Shown here: piece by piece, positions 1 to 7,109 of the stretch | How the letters are laid out: each line of letters begins with the position of its first letter | Numbering within the stretch: position 1 is the stretch's first letter | Assembly (NCBI RefSeq): GCF_001278055.1 | Contig: NZ_CP010802.1 | Span: 2,333,504-2,397,503 of the forward strand | DNA: 64,000 nt | DNA from: Desulfuromonas soudanensis | GTDB taxonomy: Bacteria > Desulfobacterota > Desulfuromonadia > Desulfuromonadales > WTL | Direction of reading: 5' to 3' | Notes under the pieces: generated by a model | What the model was told of the DNA's origin: nothing | The model's input: the letters and a program-made list of their open reading frames with translations, nothing else | The model's database searches: none | Translations under genes and position numbers: made by a program

Positions 1-608
1 TGAGCTCCTTTTACCGGGGTCTTTCCACCCGTCGCCGTGGAGTCCTCCAGAAAGCGGAAGGTCGTCGCCAGACATTCAACGGACAGGAGATTTTCGTTAC
101 TTTTTCCACTGGATACGGCGATATTCAGATTGCCGATATTTACTATTCGCGAAAGATTGCTCACCGCCTGGTAAAACATGGCAACCTGATGAAAGGAACC
201 GACAAGTTTAAGTTCGACTGGAACCTCGGCATAAAAGCCCTTTGGAACTTCTTTACCTGGCTTGAAACGCAAGACTTCCAGCCCATTGTCCTTGGCCATG
301 GAGGCGATACTGGTGAGAAGGGTCGGTATTTCCCGGTCATTCGGCAGTTCGGAAAGGGCCGATTCCAGTTGTTGCTCCATTTTTTGATATTCGGCTTTAA
401 AAGCCGGGAGGTTACTGGCAATCCTCGTATCTTCCTGAACCTTCACCTGCAAAGTGGCATTTTGTGCCTTAAGCCGGCCATACTCCTCCTGGAGCGGCAG
501 ATAGAAAAGATAGACCAAAAGGCCGACAATCAAGGCCAATACTCCGAGCAATATTATCAGACGCTGATACGCCGGGAGCTTGAGAAGCTTTTCAACATTT
601 GGATTCAA
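1..608 (-). CDS. pilO: PilO, type IV pilus inner-membrane alignment protein (partial, 3' end outside window)
   Basis: PilO forms with PilN and PilM the inner-membrane platform that links the pilus motor to the secretin through PilP. The reading frame begins at a TTG at 608 that overlaps the pilN stop (TTGA overlap). It encodes a short cytoplasmic tail, one transmembrane helix around residues 17-37, then a coiled coil and a periplasmic ferredoxin-like domain. The frame stays open to base 1, giving about 202 visible residues, close to full PilO length. No ATG lies nearby, so the TTG start rests on the overlap and on the match to family N-termini. pilP and pilQ are expected beyond the left edge. 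Confidence 0.88.
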   Translation of the reverse strand, partial: MNPNVEKLLKLPAYQRLIILLGVLALIVGLLVYLFYLPLQEEYGRLKAQNATLQVKVQEDTRIASNLPAFKAEYQKMEQQLESALSELPNDREIPTLLTSIASMAKDNGLEVLRFKPGKEVPKGFYAEVPVELKLVGSFHQVAMFYQAVSNLSRIVNIGNLNIAVSSGKSNENLLSVECLATTFRFLEDSTATGGKTPVKGA

Positions 609-1180
609 TTGCCCCCTCCCTTCGCTGACAGATCCTTCACAGGAGTTTCAACATTACAGATAATCTCAAACTTTTGAAGGTTAACCTCACCCTGCTTGGT
701 CTGTTCAATAACCTGCAAATCGACGCCGACATAGTAGGGGGAGGACTCAAGATCGCGAAGAAATTGGGCGACGGATTCTTCATTAAGCCCGACGCCGTTG
801 ATGGTAATCGAACCTGACATTTCTTTAAATGAAGTCAGCCAGACCTTTTCCGGCAAGATACGGCTCAATTCGTCAAGGAGATGAACCGGCCCCGACTTAC
901 CTTCTTTAAGTTTGTCAAGAACAGCCAGTTTTCCGCGAAGTTCCTCTTGCAGTTTCTTGAATTGAGCAACCTCGCCGATGGCTGTTTTCAAGCGATTAAT
1001 TTCCGCATTTTTGGCGGCAATAGACGCCTCCTCGTCTCTGACTTTCTGTCCTAGCATCACATAGAAGGCACCAAAGGCTGCAAAGGCCAGAACGGTTGCA
1101 AAAACTGCAATAGCGATCTGCCCGCGCAATTGCTCCTTTTTTTGAGCTGCCCTGACAGGTAAAAGATTGATACGAATCAT
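605..1180 (-). CDS. pilN: PilN, type IV pilus assembly protein
   Basis: PilN is a bitopic inner-membrane protein whose conserved cytoplasmic N-terminal motif binds the groove of PilM and whose periplasmic domain pairs with PilO. The 191-residue product starts MIRINLLPVR, the signature INLLP motif, followed by one transmembrane helix (about 21-43) and a periplasmic coiled coil plus alpha/beta domain. The start at 1180 is chosen because it overlaps the pilM stop by ATGA and puts INLLP at the N-terminus. A longer in-frame start would add 14 unrelated residues. Confidence 0.93.
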   Translation of the reverse strand: MIRINLLPVRAAQKKEQLRGQIAIAVFATVLAFAAFGAFYVMLGQKVRDEEASIAAKNAEINRLKTAIGEVAQFKKLQEELRGKLAVLDKLKEGKSGPVHLLDELSRILPEKVWLTSFKEMSGSITINGVGLNEESVAQFLRDLESSPYYVGVDLQVIEQTKQGEVNLQKFEIICNVETPVKDLSAKGGGN

Positions 1181-2235
1181 TTGTCGCCCAACCTCCTCAT
1201 GGCAAGCCCAGTCGCGACGCAAAATTGCGGGCCGATAGCTCGAATGTATTCCAAATCGAAATCCTTCCCGTTAATAACGATCTGCTGAAACGGATCCAGA
1301 ACTTCCACCGAAACTCCCAACCGTTGTTCCAGGGCACTCTTGATTTGAGGAGCGTTGGCCACCCCACCGGCGATATAGATTTTCTGAATTTTCTCATCGG
1401 AAGAAGTCGCAGAAAAGAAATCGAGGGACCGTTGCACTTCCTGAGTCAGATTTTCCGTAGCATCAGAGATCACCTCGGTCACCTGAGCGGGATTGATGTC
1501 TTTACCCCCCAGCCCAAGCTTGAGCTGTTCGGCCTCGATGGTACTTATCCCGAAACGCTTCTGAATCTCTTCATTGAAGGAATTTCCACCCGCCTGAATA
1601 TCGCGGGTGAACACAGATGCTCCATTTTTAAGAATGTTGATATTCATGGCACTCGCTCCCATGTTAATGAGAGCGACAACCTCATCTTCGTTTAAGCCGT
1701 AATTAAGTTCAAAGATGTTTTCAATGGCAAAACAATCGATGTCCATAACGACTGGCGTCAATCCGCATTCTTTGAATACTGCCAGATAGTCATTTACAAA
1801 ATCTTTTTTTGCGGCGACAAGAATGACTGCCATTTGTGAGGGATCGCGGTTGTCGGGGCCAATGATCTGAAAATCTATATTAACTTCGGAAATATCAAAG
1901 GGAATATACTGTTCAGCCTCCCACTGAATCGACGATTCCATCTCCTCTTCAGTCATGATCGGCAATAATATTTTGCGGATAATGACCGAATGACCCGATA
2001 TCGAGGTGGCGACATTTTTTGTCTTGATGTTATGGCTTTCCACGAGGCCGCGAATAGCATCAACCACCGCGCCGGAGTCCATAATGGAATTGTCGACAAT
2101 GGCTTCAGGCGACAAGGGACTGATGCCGAAATTGACAAGGTGATACACACCCTTGGATTCTCTCAATTGCACCATCTTGACGGAACTGGATCCGATATCA
2201 ATGCCGACTACTTCTTTTTTTGATTTGAATAGCAT
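1177..2235 (-). CDS. pilM: PilM, actin-like type IV pilus assembly ATPase
   Basis: PilM is a cytoplasmic FtsA/actin-fold protein that binds ATP and the N-terminus of PilN at the base of the pilus machine. The 352-residue product opens MLFKSKKEVVGIDIGSSSVK, where the GIDIGSSS segment is the first phosphate loop of the actin fold. A second nucleotide motif (IYIAGGVANAP) lies near residue 285. The ATG at 2235 is preferred over an in-frame start 57 bases upstream because it matches family N-termini and has an AGGGG element upstream. It is translationally coupled to pilN. Confidence 0.93.
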   Translation of the reverse strand: MLFKSKKEVVGIDIGSSSVKMVQLRESKGVYHLVNFGISPLSPEAIVDNSIMDSGAVVDAIRGLVESHNIKTKNVATSISGHSVIIRKILLPIMTEEEMESSIQWEAEQYIPFDISEVNIDFQIIGPDNRDPSQMAVILVAAKKDFVNDYLAVFKECGLTPVVMDIDCFAIENIFELNYGLNEDEVVALINMGASAMNINILKNGASVFTRDIQAGGNSFNEEIQKRFGISTIEAEQLKLGLGGKDINPAQVTEVISDATENLTQEVQRSLDFFSATSSDEKIQKIYIAGGVANAPQIKSALEQRLGVSVEVLDPFQQIVINGKDFDLEYIRAIGPQFCVATGLAMRRLGDK

Positions 2236-2311
2236 CAGAAGCCCCTGCTTCAAGCAAAGATTTTTTCCAACGTTCACCAACCTGCTGTTCAACGAGCAAG
2301 GCTCGTACCAT

Positions 2312-2518
2312 CTACCCTAAATTTTCAGGAAAAACCTTTTCTCTGTCCGTCAGGCCGAGGCCAAGGGCGAGAATAATTTTACGCATCGTCGACATACGGC
2401 ACACGGCCCCTTTTTCGATGCGGTCGACGGTCAACGGTGAAATACCGGCCTTACGCGCCAGCTCCGCCTTGCTCATCAGCAGGGATTCCCTGATTTCCTT
2501 GACATGATTGGTAGGCAT
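2312..2518 (-). CDS. Small XRE-family helix-turn-helix regulator in the pil locus
   Basis: This 68-residue protein is essentially one HTH_3/Cro-C1 domain. Helices are visible around AELARKAGISPLTVDRIEKG (residues 18-37), with the recognition helix beginning SPLTVDRI. It is probably a DNA-binding dimer and acts in the cytoplasm. It lies 76 bp upstream of pilM on the same strand and is preceded by a strong sigma-70 promoter, so it is likely the first gene of the XRE-pilMNO operon. Autoregulation is inferred from dyad and direct repeats over that promoter. No ligand domain is present, and its target and physiological role cannot be read from the sequence. Confidence 0.85.
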   Translation of the reverse strand: MPTNHVKEIRESLLMSKAELARKAGISPLTVDRIEKGAVCRMSTMRKIILALGLGLTDREKVFPENLG

Positions 2519-2565
2519 CTGACTGTATTCCCGAGTAGGTATCTCTTAGTATCAAATTAGGCGTA

Positions 2566-2593
2566 ATTATATGCCTATTAAAAGAGGTGTCAA
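2566..2593 (-). promoter_or_regulatory. Sigma-70 promoter of XRE-pilMNO, with overlapping repeats
   Basis: On the minus strand a perfect TTGACA (2588-2593) and a perfect TATAAT (2566-2571) are separated by 16 bp, about 48 bp before the ATG of the XRE gene. A TAGGC-N10-GCCTA dyad (2558-2577) brackets the -10 box. Two GATAC direct repeats spaced by 5 bp lie between it and the start codon, plausible operator sites for the XRE protein itself. The rest of the 239-bp gap up to pilD is AT-rich and shows no gene. Confidence 0.75.
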
Positions 2594-2757
2594 GAAAATA
2601 TATTCAGGATATCGGACAGTTAAAGAATAAATCCCTAATGGCCCCAGATGAAGGATGAATCGGATATCGAAACACTAGATATGGGTTGAATGGGAGAGGA
2701 ATTGGAGAGGGAATCGCTCGGTCCAGGGGAAGAAGGGGTGTGGAGATGAAATAGGAT

Positions 2758-3534
2758 TCAGCGAAAAAACGTCAGGTACCAGCGGATTATCGCTGTTCCC
2801 CAGAAGAGATAAATGTGGGCGCTCAGGGCGAGGAAAGGGCCGAAGGGTATAGCCAGCTTGCTGTCGGCGCGGCGCAGAATCATCAGGGGGACGCCGACCA
2901 GCGAACCGATCAGCGAGGCGAAGAAGATGACCGGGAGGACCGCCTGCCAACCGAGAAAGGCGCCGAGCATGGCCAGAAGCTTGACGTCGCCCATCCCCAT
3001 CCCGTCCTTCCCCGTGAGGAGGCGGTAGACGGCCGCGACCAGGTAGAGGCTGCCGCCGCCGAGTAAAATCCCCAGCAGCGAATCGGTCCAGGAAATCCAG
3101 GGGATGGCAATAGAGCAGACAAAGCCGACGAGGATGCCGGGGAGAGAAATGGCATTGGGAATGATCTGATGGTCGAGATCGATAAAGGTGATAACCACCA
3201 GAGCGGCGGTAAAGATCCAGTAGACGGGGGTCGCCCACTGCAGGCCGAAGGCATGGAAGACGAGCCAGAAGAGGATCCCGGTCAGGGCTTCCACCAGGGG
3301 ATAACGGGCGCTGATCGGCACGGCGCAGCGGGCGCAGCGGCCGCGAAGGAGGAGCCAGCTGAGGATCGGAACGTTCTGGTACCAGAGGATCGCCTGACCG
3401 CAATTTGGGCAGCGCGAGGCGGGACGGACGATGGAGAGCCCTTCGGGAATGCGATAAATGCAGACGTTGAGGAAGGAGCCGATGACGCAGCCGAGGACAA
3501 ATGTGTACAGATCAAGATAAAGAGGATAATACAA
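2758..3534 (-). CDS. pilD: PilD, prepilin leader peptidase / N-methyltransferase
   Basis: PilD cleaves the short leader of prepilins at the Gly-Phe site and methylates the new N-terminal residue in the inner membrane. The 258-residue protein has the N-terminal methyltransferase domain with its zinc-binding cysteines (C42, C45, C67, C70). It is followed by several transmembrane helices carrying the two catalytic aspartate motifs, FIDLDHQIIPN and GMGDVKL. Its substrates here are PilA and the minor pilins in this window. No ATG is available. The TTG at 3534 has a GAGG element 7 bp upstream, and an in-frame stop lies just before it. Confidence 0.95.
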   Translation of the reverse strand: MYYPLYLDLYTFVLGCVIGSFLNVCIYRIPEGLSIVRPASRCPNCGQAILWYQNVPILSWLLLRGRCARCAVPISARYPLVEALTGILFWLVFHAFGLQWATPVYWIFTAALVVITFIDLDHQIIPNAISLPGILVGFVCSIAIPWISWTDSLLGILLGGGSLYLVAAVYRLLTGKDGMGMGDVKLLAMLGAFLGWQAVLPVIFFASLIGSLVGVPLMILRRADSKLAIPFGPFLALSAHIYLFWGTAIIRWYLTFFR

Positions 3535-3673
3535 CCGTTGGCCTCATCATTGGGGTTTTCCTCAGGTCGGCCCCTCTGCCAGGGACAGAAAACGGATATT
3601 ATGGGACAAAGACGATCGAGGGGCGGGTTAAACCAGATTTCACCTCTGCGCAAACAGGTTTGTTTGTTTTTTC

Positions 3674-4516
3674 TTACCTTAAATCACTCGTTGTCCCTAT
3701 GGAGCCGTCATAACTAATGAAAAATTTTCCTCCGTAGGGATCAATCGGAATTTTGCTGATCAAACCCGCTTCGACAAGACTGTCGAGAGACGTCGGCAAA
3801 TATCCGAATTGCTCGCGAAACAGTTCCACCGCCCTCTCCAAAGCAAGAATTCCGGACAAAGCCTCGAGCCGGATGCGGTAGGTCTTTTTGACCTCTTCAT
3901 CCTCCTCGCGCCGCAACATTTCCCGTAGAAAGAAAATGGCATTCTCGGTCCGCTTCCCCTTGAGCGCCAGGCGCGTCGCCAGACTGGCAATCAAAGGAGT
4001 CGCACCCGGCCGTCTGGAAGCCTCCATCAGATAGACGCTGGCCTGGTCGTTTTCCTTAAGGAAGTAAAAGTGATTGAATCCTGTATAGAAGGGGAGCATC
4101 CAATCCCAGTCGCGGTATTGACTCCCTTTTTCGAGCAGGAGATTCGTCTCGCGAACCAGGTTTCCTTCCCAGGTCAGATTGGCCTGAGCAAAATAGTAAG
4201 GGTCGAGAAAATAGGGGTCGAGGTCGGTGGCGGCTGCAAGATCGTTGTAAAGGCGTCGCCATTCCCACTCCTTGACCCGCGGCTTTTCGGTGCGTTCAAA
4301 GGTACTGCCGTAAAAAACCAGGGCCCGCAAAAACATGAAATCCGCAGCCACTCCGTCGAATTCCAGCGAGGTGAGCTTCAGGACCGGGCCGGGGATGGTG
4401 TAGGCCGTTTCCTCCCCCTGGGGAAGAGCCTTCCATTCGCGTCCGGCGTTCCTCAGGGTCGCCACGTGAAGAGGGAGGAGCGCGCAGAGGAGGACGATCG
4501 GTACGATCCGACGCAT
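3674..4516 (-). CDS. Membrane-anchored helical protein in the PilG position of the pil locus
   Basis: The 280-residue protein has an N-terminal hydrophobic segment (residues 3-20, signal anchor or signal peptide without a lipobox). The body is predicted all-helical and TPR-like, with aromatic-rich repeats (for example DPYFLDPYYFAQANL near residue 100) and a C-terminal segment rich in Gly/Asp/Tyr. It lies one base after an ABC permease and before pilD. In Myxococcus xanthus the same place between pilA and pilD is held by pilG, pilH and pilI, all needed for pilus assembly. I infer that this is the functional counterpart of PilG, but have only position and general shape as evidence. The exact biochemical role is unknown. 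Confidence 0.6.
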   Translation of the reverse strand: MRRIVPIVLLCALLPLHVATLRNAGREWKALPQGEETAYTIPGPVLKLTSLEFDGVAADFMFLRALVFYGSTFERTEKPRVKEWEWRRLYNDLAAATDLDPYFLDPYYFAQANLTWEGNLVRETNLLLEKGSQYRDWDWMLPFYTGFNHFYFLKENDQASVYLMEASRRPGATPLIASLATRLALKGKRTENAIFFLREMLRREEDEEVKKTYRIRLEALSGILALERAVELFREQFGYLPTSLDSLVEAGLISKIPIDPYGGKFFISYDGSIGTTSDLR

Positions 4517-4517
4517 C

Positions 4518-5327
4518 TTACGGGAACTCCCTTTTGCTGAAGATCAAACTGGCAAGGATCATCACCATAGCGGTGTAACCGAGGCCGTAGGCAACCGTCC
4601 AGCCGATCGTCGAGAGCGGCACGGAAAGACCATGGGCCGCCTGGATCTTGATGTCGAAAAGCGAGAGGTTGGGAAAGAGATAATAGGCTCCCTGCACCAG
4701 CTTGACGGTCGACGGCGCCACCTGGATACCGACCGCCTGCGGCGCCTCGACGAGGGCCTTCACGTCGTTGATGCCATGACCGATGAGATAGGAGATGATG
4801 GTCAACACCAGGGTGATGAAGGACGTCGAGGTAACGGAGGCAAAGAGAAAACTCAAGGCCGAGAGCAGGATCAGCGACAGCGTCGTCAAGGCGATAGAGA
4901 GGAAGATCAGCCCCCAGGAAAAGTGCAAAAAATAATCGGGAAAGCGCAGCTTGGTCAACGCGATCGCGGCAAGGGCAAAAAGGCTGACCAGAGCGATCGT
5001 CGCGACGATGAGCAGAACCATGCCGAGAAATTTGCCGAAGAGATACTGGGAACGCGAAATGGGCCGGGACAAAACCATATAGATGGTGCGCTTGTCGAGG
5101 TCCTTGGCCATAAGGTTGATGCCGACAAAGAGAACGAGAAGGAGGCCGCTCAAGGAAACGGTGGAGAGGGCCATGTCGACCATCACCTTGCCGACCTCCT
5201 GCATGATCATCCCCGAGATCAGCAAACTGGCTCCCAGCATTAAAAGGGCAAAGACCGAAATGCCGTAAATGGCCTTGTTTCTGATCCCCTCCTTGAATGT
5301 GACTGCCGCCACCGGCCACAGACTCAT
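4518..5327 (-). CDS. pilI: ABC-2 type transporter permease, PilI-like
   Basis: A 269-residue integral membrane protein with about six transmembrane helices and the ABC-2 family layout (N-terminal helix, long cytoplasmic loop with the KDLDKRTIYMVLSRPISR segment near residue 75, then five helices). It pairs with the ATPase encoded upstream, whose stop codon it overlaps by ATGA. The pair sits between pilA and pilD, as pilH and pilI do in Myxococcus xanthus. The substrate is not known. The pair may help pilus assembly by moving a component across the inner membrane, but this is inference. The gene symbol is by synteny. Confidence 0.75.
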   Translation of the reverse strand: MSLWPVAAVTFKEGIRNKAIYGISVFALLMLGASLLISGMIMQEVGKVMVDMALSTVSLSGLLLVLFVGINLMAKDLDKRTIYMVLSRPISRSQYLFGKFLGMVLLIVATIALVSLFALAAIALTKLRFPDYFLHFSWGLIFLSIALTTLSLILLSALSFLFASVTSTSFITLVLTIISYLIGHGINDVKALVEAPQAVGIQVAPSTVKLVQGAYYLFPNLSLFDIKIQAAHGLSVPLSTIGWTVAYGLGYTAMVMILASLIFSKREFP

Positions 5328-6067
5328 AAGGTCACCCCTTCACTGGCTTTAGCCACTTCGTCCAAAAAGACCTCTTCCAGAGTGGCACCGCCGGCCAAAA
5401 GCTGGTCGACCCGTTCCACCCGCCGCAAACGGCCACCGACGATAATCCCGTAGCGGTCGCAGAAACGCTCGATATCGGCGAGGATATGGGAAGAGAAAAA
5501 AACGGTCTTCCCCTCCCCCTTCAACTCGAGGATCAGATCACCGACCATCTTGCGGCCGAGGGGGTCGAGGCCGCTCATCGGTTCATCGAGAATCACCACC
5601 TGCGGGTCGTGAATCAGCGCCAGCGCCAGCCCGGCCCGCTGCACCATCCCCTTGGAATAGGTGCGCAGCTGGCGCTTGCGGGCGTCGAAGAGATCGACCT
5701 TGCGCAGCAGTTCGGTGCTGCGCTCCCGTACCAACGGAGAAGCAAGCCCCGCGGCCTTGCCGCCGAACCATAACAGCTCTTCGGCGGTGAGGTAATCGTA
5801 GAAATAGGGGTTTTCCGGCAGGTACCCAACCTGGCGGCGCGTCTCCGGGTCACGCACGTCCATACCGGCAATCACGGCGCTGCCGCTGTCGGCAAAAATC
5901 AGGTTAATGAGAATCTTGATGGTCGTCGACTTGCCGGCGCCGTTCGGCCCGAGAAAACCGAAGACTTCACCCTGACCTACCGTCAGGGTCAGGTCGTCGA
6001 GAGCCTTGACCCGTTTGGAGCCGACCCCAGCTTTGAATTCTTTGGAAACACCCTCAATCTTGATCAT
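5324..6067 (-). CDS. pilH: ABC transporter ATP-binding protein, PilH-like
   Basis: A 247-residue ABC ATPase that would energise the adjacent membrane subunit. It has Walker A GPNGAGKST (about residues 40-48), a Q-loop near GYLPENP, the signature YSKGMVQR (about residues 137-144), Walker B VVILDEPMSG and the switch histidine in SSHILADIE. The architecture is that of CcmA/NatA-type ATPases that work with ABC-2 permeases. It lies 114 bp downstream of pilA, beyond a strong terminator, so it probably needs read-through or its own promoter. Naming it pilH rests on Myxococcus-type gene order. Confidence 0.8.
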   Translation of the reverse strand: MIKIEGVSKEFKAGVGSKRVKALDDLTLTVGQGEVFGFLGPNGAGKSTTIKILINLIFADSGSAVIAGMDVRDPETRRQVGYLPENPYFYDYLTAEELLWFGGKAAGLASPLVRERSTELLRKVDLFDARKRQLRTYSKGMVQRAGLALALIHDPQVVILDEPMSGLDPLGRKMVGDLILELKGEGKTVFFSSHILADIERFCDRYGIIVGGRLRRVERVDQLLAGGATLEEVFLDEVAKASEGVTL

Positions 6068-6117
6068 TGCCTCGGCCCAAGTCTTGTGATTGGTGTTTTA
6101 TGTGAAGAGACCTGCCA

Positions 6118-6157
6118 CACAATCAAAAGGCCGGGAAGACCCGGCCTTTTGATTGTG
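6118..6157 (-). terminator. Intrinsic terminator downstream of pilA
   Basis: A perfect 18-bp inverted repeat with a 4-base loop lies 24 bp after the pilA stop. The GGCCGGG core is flanked by A/T-rich arms, so the transcript ends in a U-rich stretch in either direction. It would make pilA largely monocistronic and limit expression of the ABC genes, a common way to give a highly expressed pilin its own stable mRNA. Confidence 0.9.
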
Positions 6158-6181
6158 AAATGTTTTTGCAGATAGGACAGT

Positions 6182-6796
6182 TTACATTACGTTGTAAGTA
6201 CCGCAATTAGCAAGCCCACCAGCGGCGAGATTATCGACATTGGGGGCCGAGACCGTCACGTCGCCGGTGGCCAGGATAGTAGCAGGCCCAACGGCGTGAA
6301 TAGCCTTATACATCGAGGTGCTGTCAGAGTCGCGACCATAGCAAGAATCGCCCTGGAGGTGTTTGGTGACCAACACATAGCTAGTTCCCAGGACCGGGGC
6401 AGCAGCAGCAACAGTATGTGAGGCGCCAAGGGTGACACCATTGCTAAGCGAGAAGGGGACTGCTCCGAGCGCATTGTGGATATAAGCACCGGTGGTACCT
6501 GCGGTGGTGGTGGCACCATTCAACGGGCCAGTGACTACCGCAGGGGCGGCAACAGCGGCTGCTGCTGCCAGGACGCCAGAAACCGGCGACCCATAACCTT
6601 GACTATCAGCAAAGAGGGCTTCTTCGGCAGTGCCGACATTGCGCACGTCCGAATTTGCGGCCGAGTTGTAGCCGCGGATGCGGTAGGCGGCGAACTGGGG
6701 GATGGCGATGGCGGCGAGGATGCCAATGATCGCGACGACGATCAGCAGCTCGATGAGGGTGAAACCCTCTTCAGACTTGCGAAACTTGGACAACAT
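6182..6796 (-). CDS. pilA: PilA, major type IV pilin (long form)
   Basis: This is the structural subunit of the pilus. The 204-residue prepilin has an 11-residue leader ending in Gly, then mature Phe1 and Glu5 (FTLIELL), the PilD cleavage and methylation signature. The first ~57 mature residues closely match the short Geobacter sulfurreducens pilin and keep aromatic residues at 1, 24, 27, 32, 51 and 57. Unlike that short pilin, an Ala/Gly/Thr-rich segment and a C-terminal domain follow, with two cysteines (in GDSCYGRD and LANCGTY) that probably form the disulfide loop. AGGAG precedes the ATG. It is transcribed from a sigma-54 promoter next to pilR and ended by a strong terminator. Confidence 0.96.
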   Translation of the reverse strand: MLSKFRKSEEGFTLIELLIVVAIIGILAAIAIPQFAAYRIRGYNSAANSDVRNVGTAEEALFADSQGYGSPVSGVLAAAAAVAAPAVVTGPLNGATTTAGTTGAYIHNALGAVPFSLSNGVTLGASHTVAAAAPVLGTSYVLVTKHLQGDSCYGRDSDSTSMYKAIHAVGPATILATGDVTVSAPNVDNLAAGGLANCGTYNVM

Positions 6797-6828
6797 GGTG
6801 TTTCTCCTTTCAATAAAGAGCGTTGGGT

Positions 6829-6843
6829 GCCGGACAGTCCGGC
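6829..6843 (-). other. Hairpin in the pilA 5' leader
   Basis: GCCGGAC and GTCCGGC flank a single base, a perfect dyad 32 bp upstream of the pilA ATG and inside the ~120-nt leader predicted from the sigma-54 promoter. It could act as an mRNA-stabilising stem or as a protein-binding site. Nothing else in the leader distinguishes these. Confidence 0.5.
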
Positions 6844-6926
6844 GGTTTTAGCAACAGGCAGAGTAACAGAGTGTTTCTGATCCCATGGGTATTTCGAATC
6901 GCTTCCTGTGGTTTGATTTACTATCA

Positions 6927-6942
6927 AGCAACGCCCGTGCCA
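6927..6942 (-). promoter_or_regulatory. Sigma-54 promoter of pilA
   Basis: The minus strand reads TGGCAC-N5-TTGCT, a full match to the RpoN -24/-12 consensus, with the GG at the -24 end (TGGCAC at 6942-6937) and the GC at the -12 end (TTGC at 6931-6928). It lies 131 bp before the pilA ATG, predicting a leader of about 120 nt. The flanking pilR gene encodes the sigma-54 activator expected to work here. Its binding sites should lie at about 6945-7105. Confidence 0.88.
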
Positions 6943-7109
6943 GCTATCAACTCCAGGGCAGCAAAGATTGTTTACCTCGAGGAATCGGCAGTTTGAGCCA
7001 GCCCGTCCAGGAAGGCCCGGAAGAGGCTGCCCCCTTTGCGTCAATTAACGTCAACCATAAGCGACAATTTTTGTCACGCTCTAAGGCGAGGACCCTAAGC
7101 GGGGAGAAG

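Noticed and set aside
2519-2757. c-di-GMP/cGAMP (GEMM) riboswitch upstream of pilM or the other pil operons
   Set aside because: Such elements are known near pil and surface genes in Geobacter, but neither the conserved GCAAAGCC-like core nor the tetraloop-receptor pattern is present here or before pilA, pilY1 or pilB.
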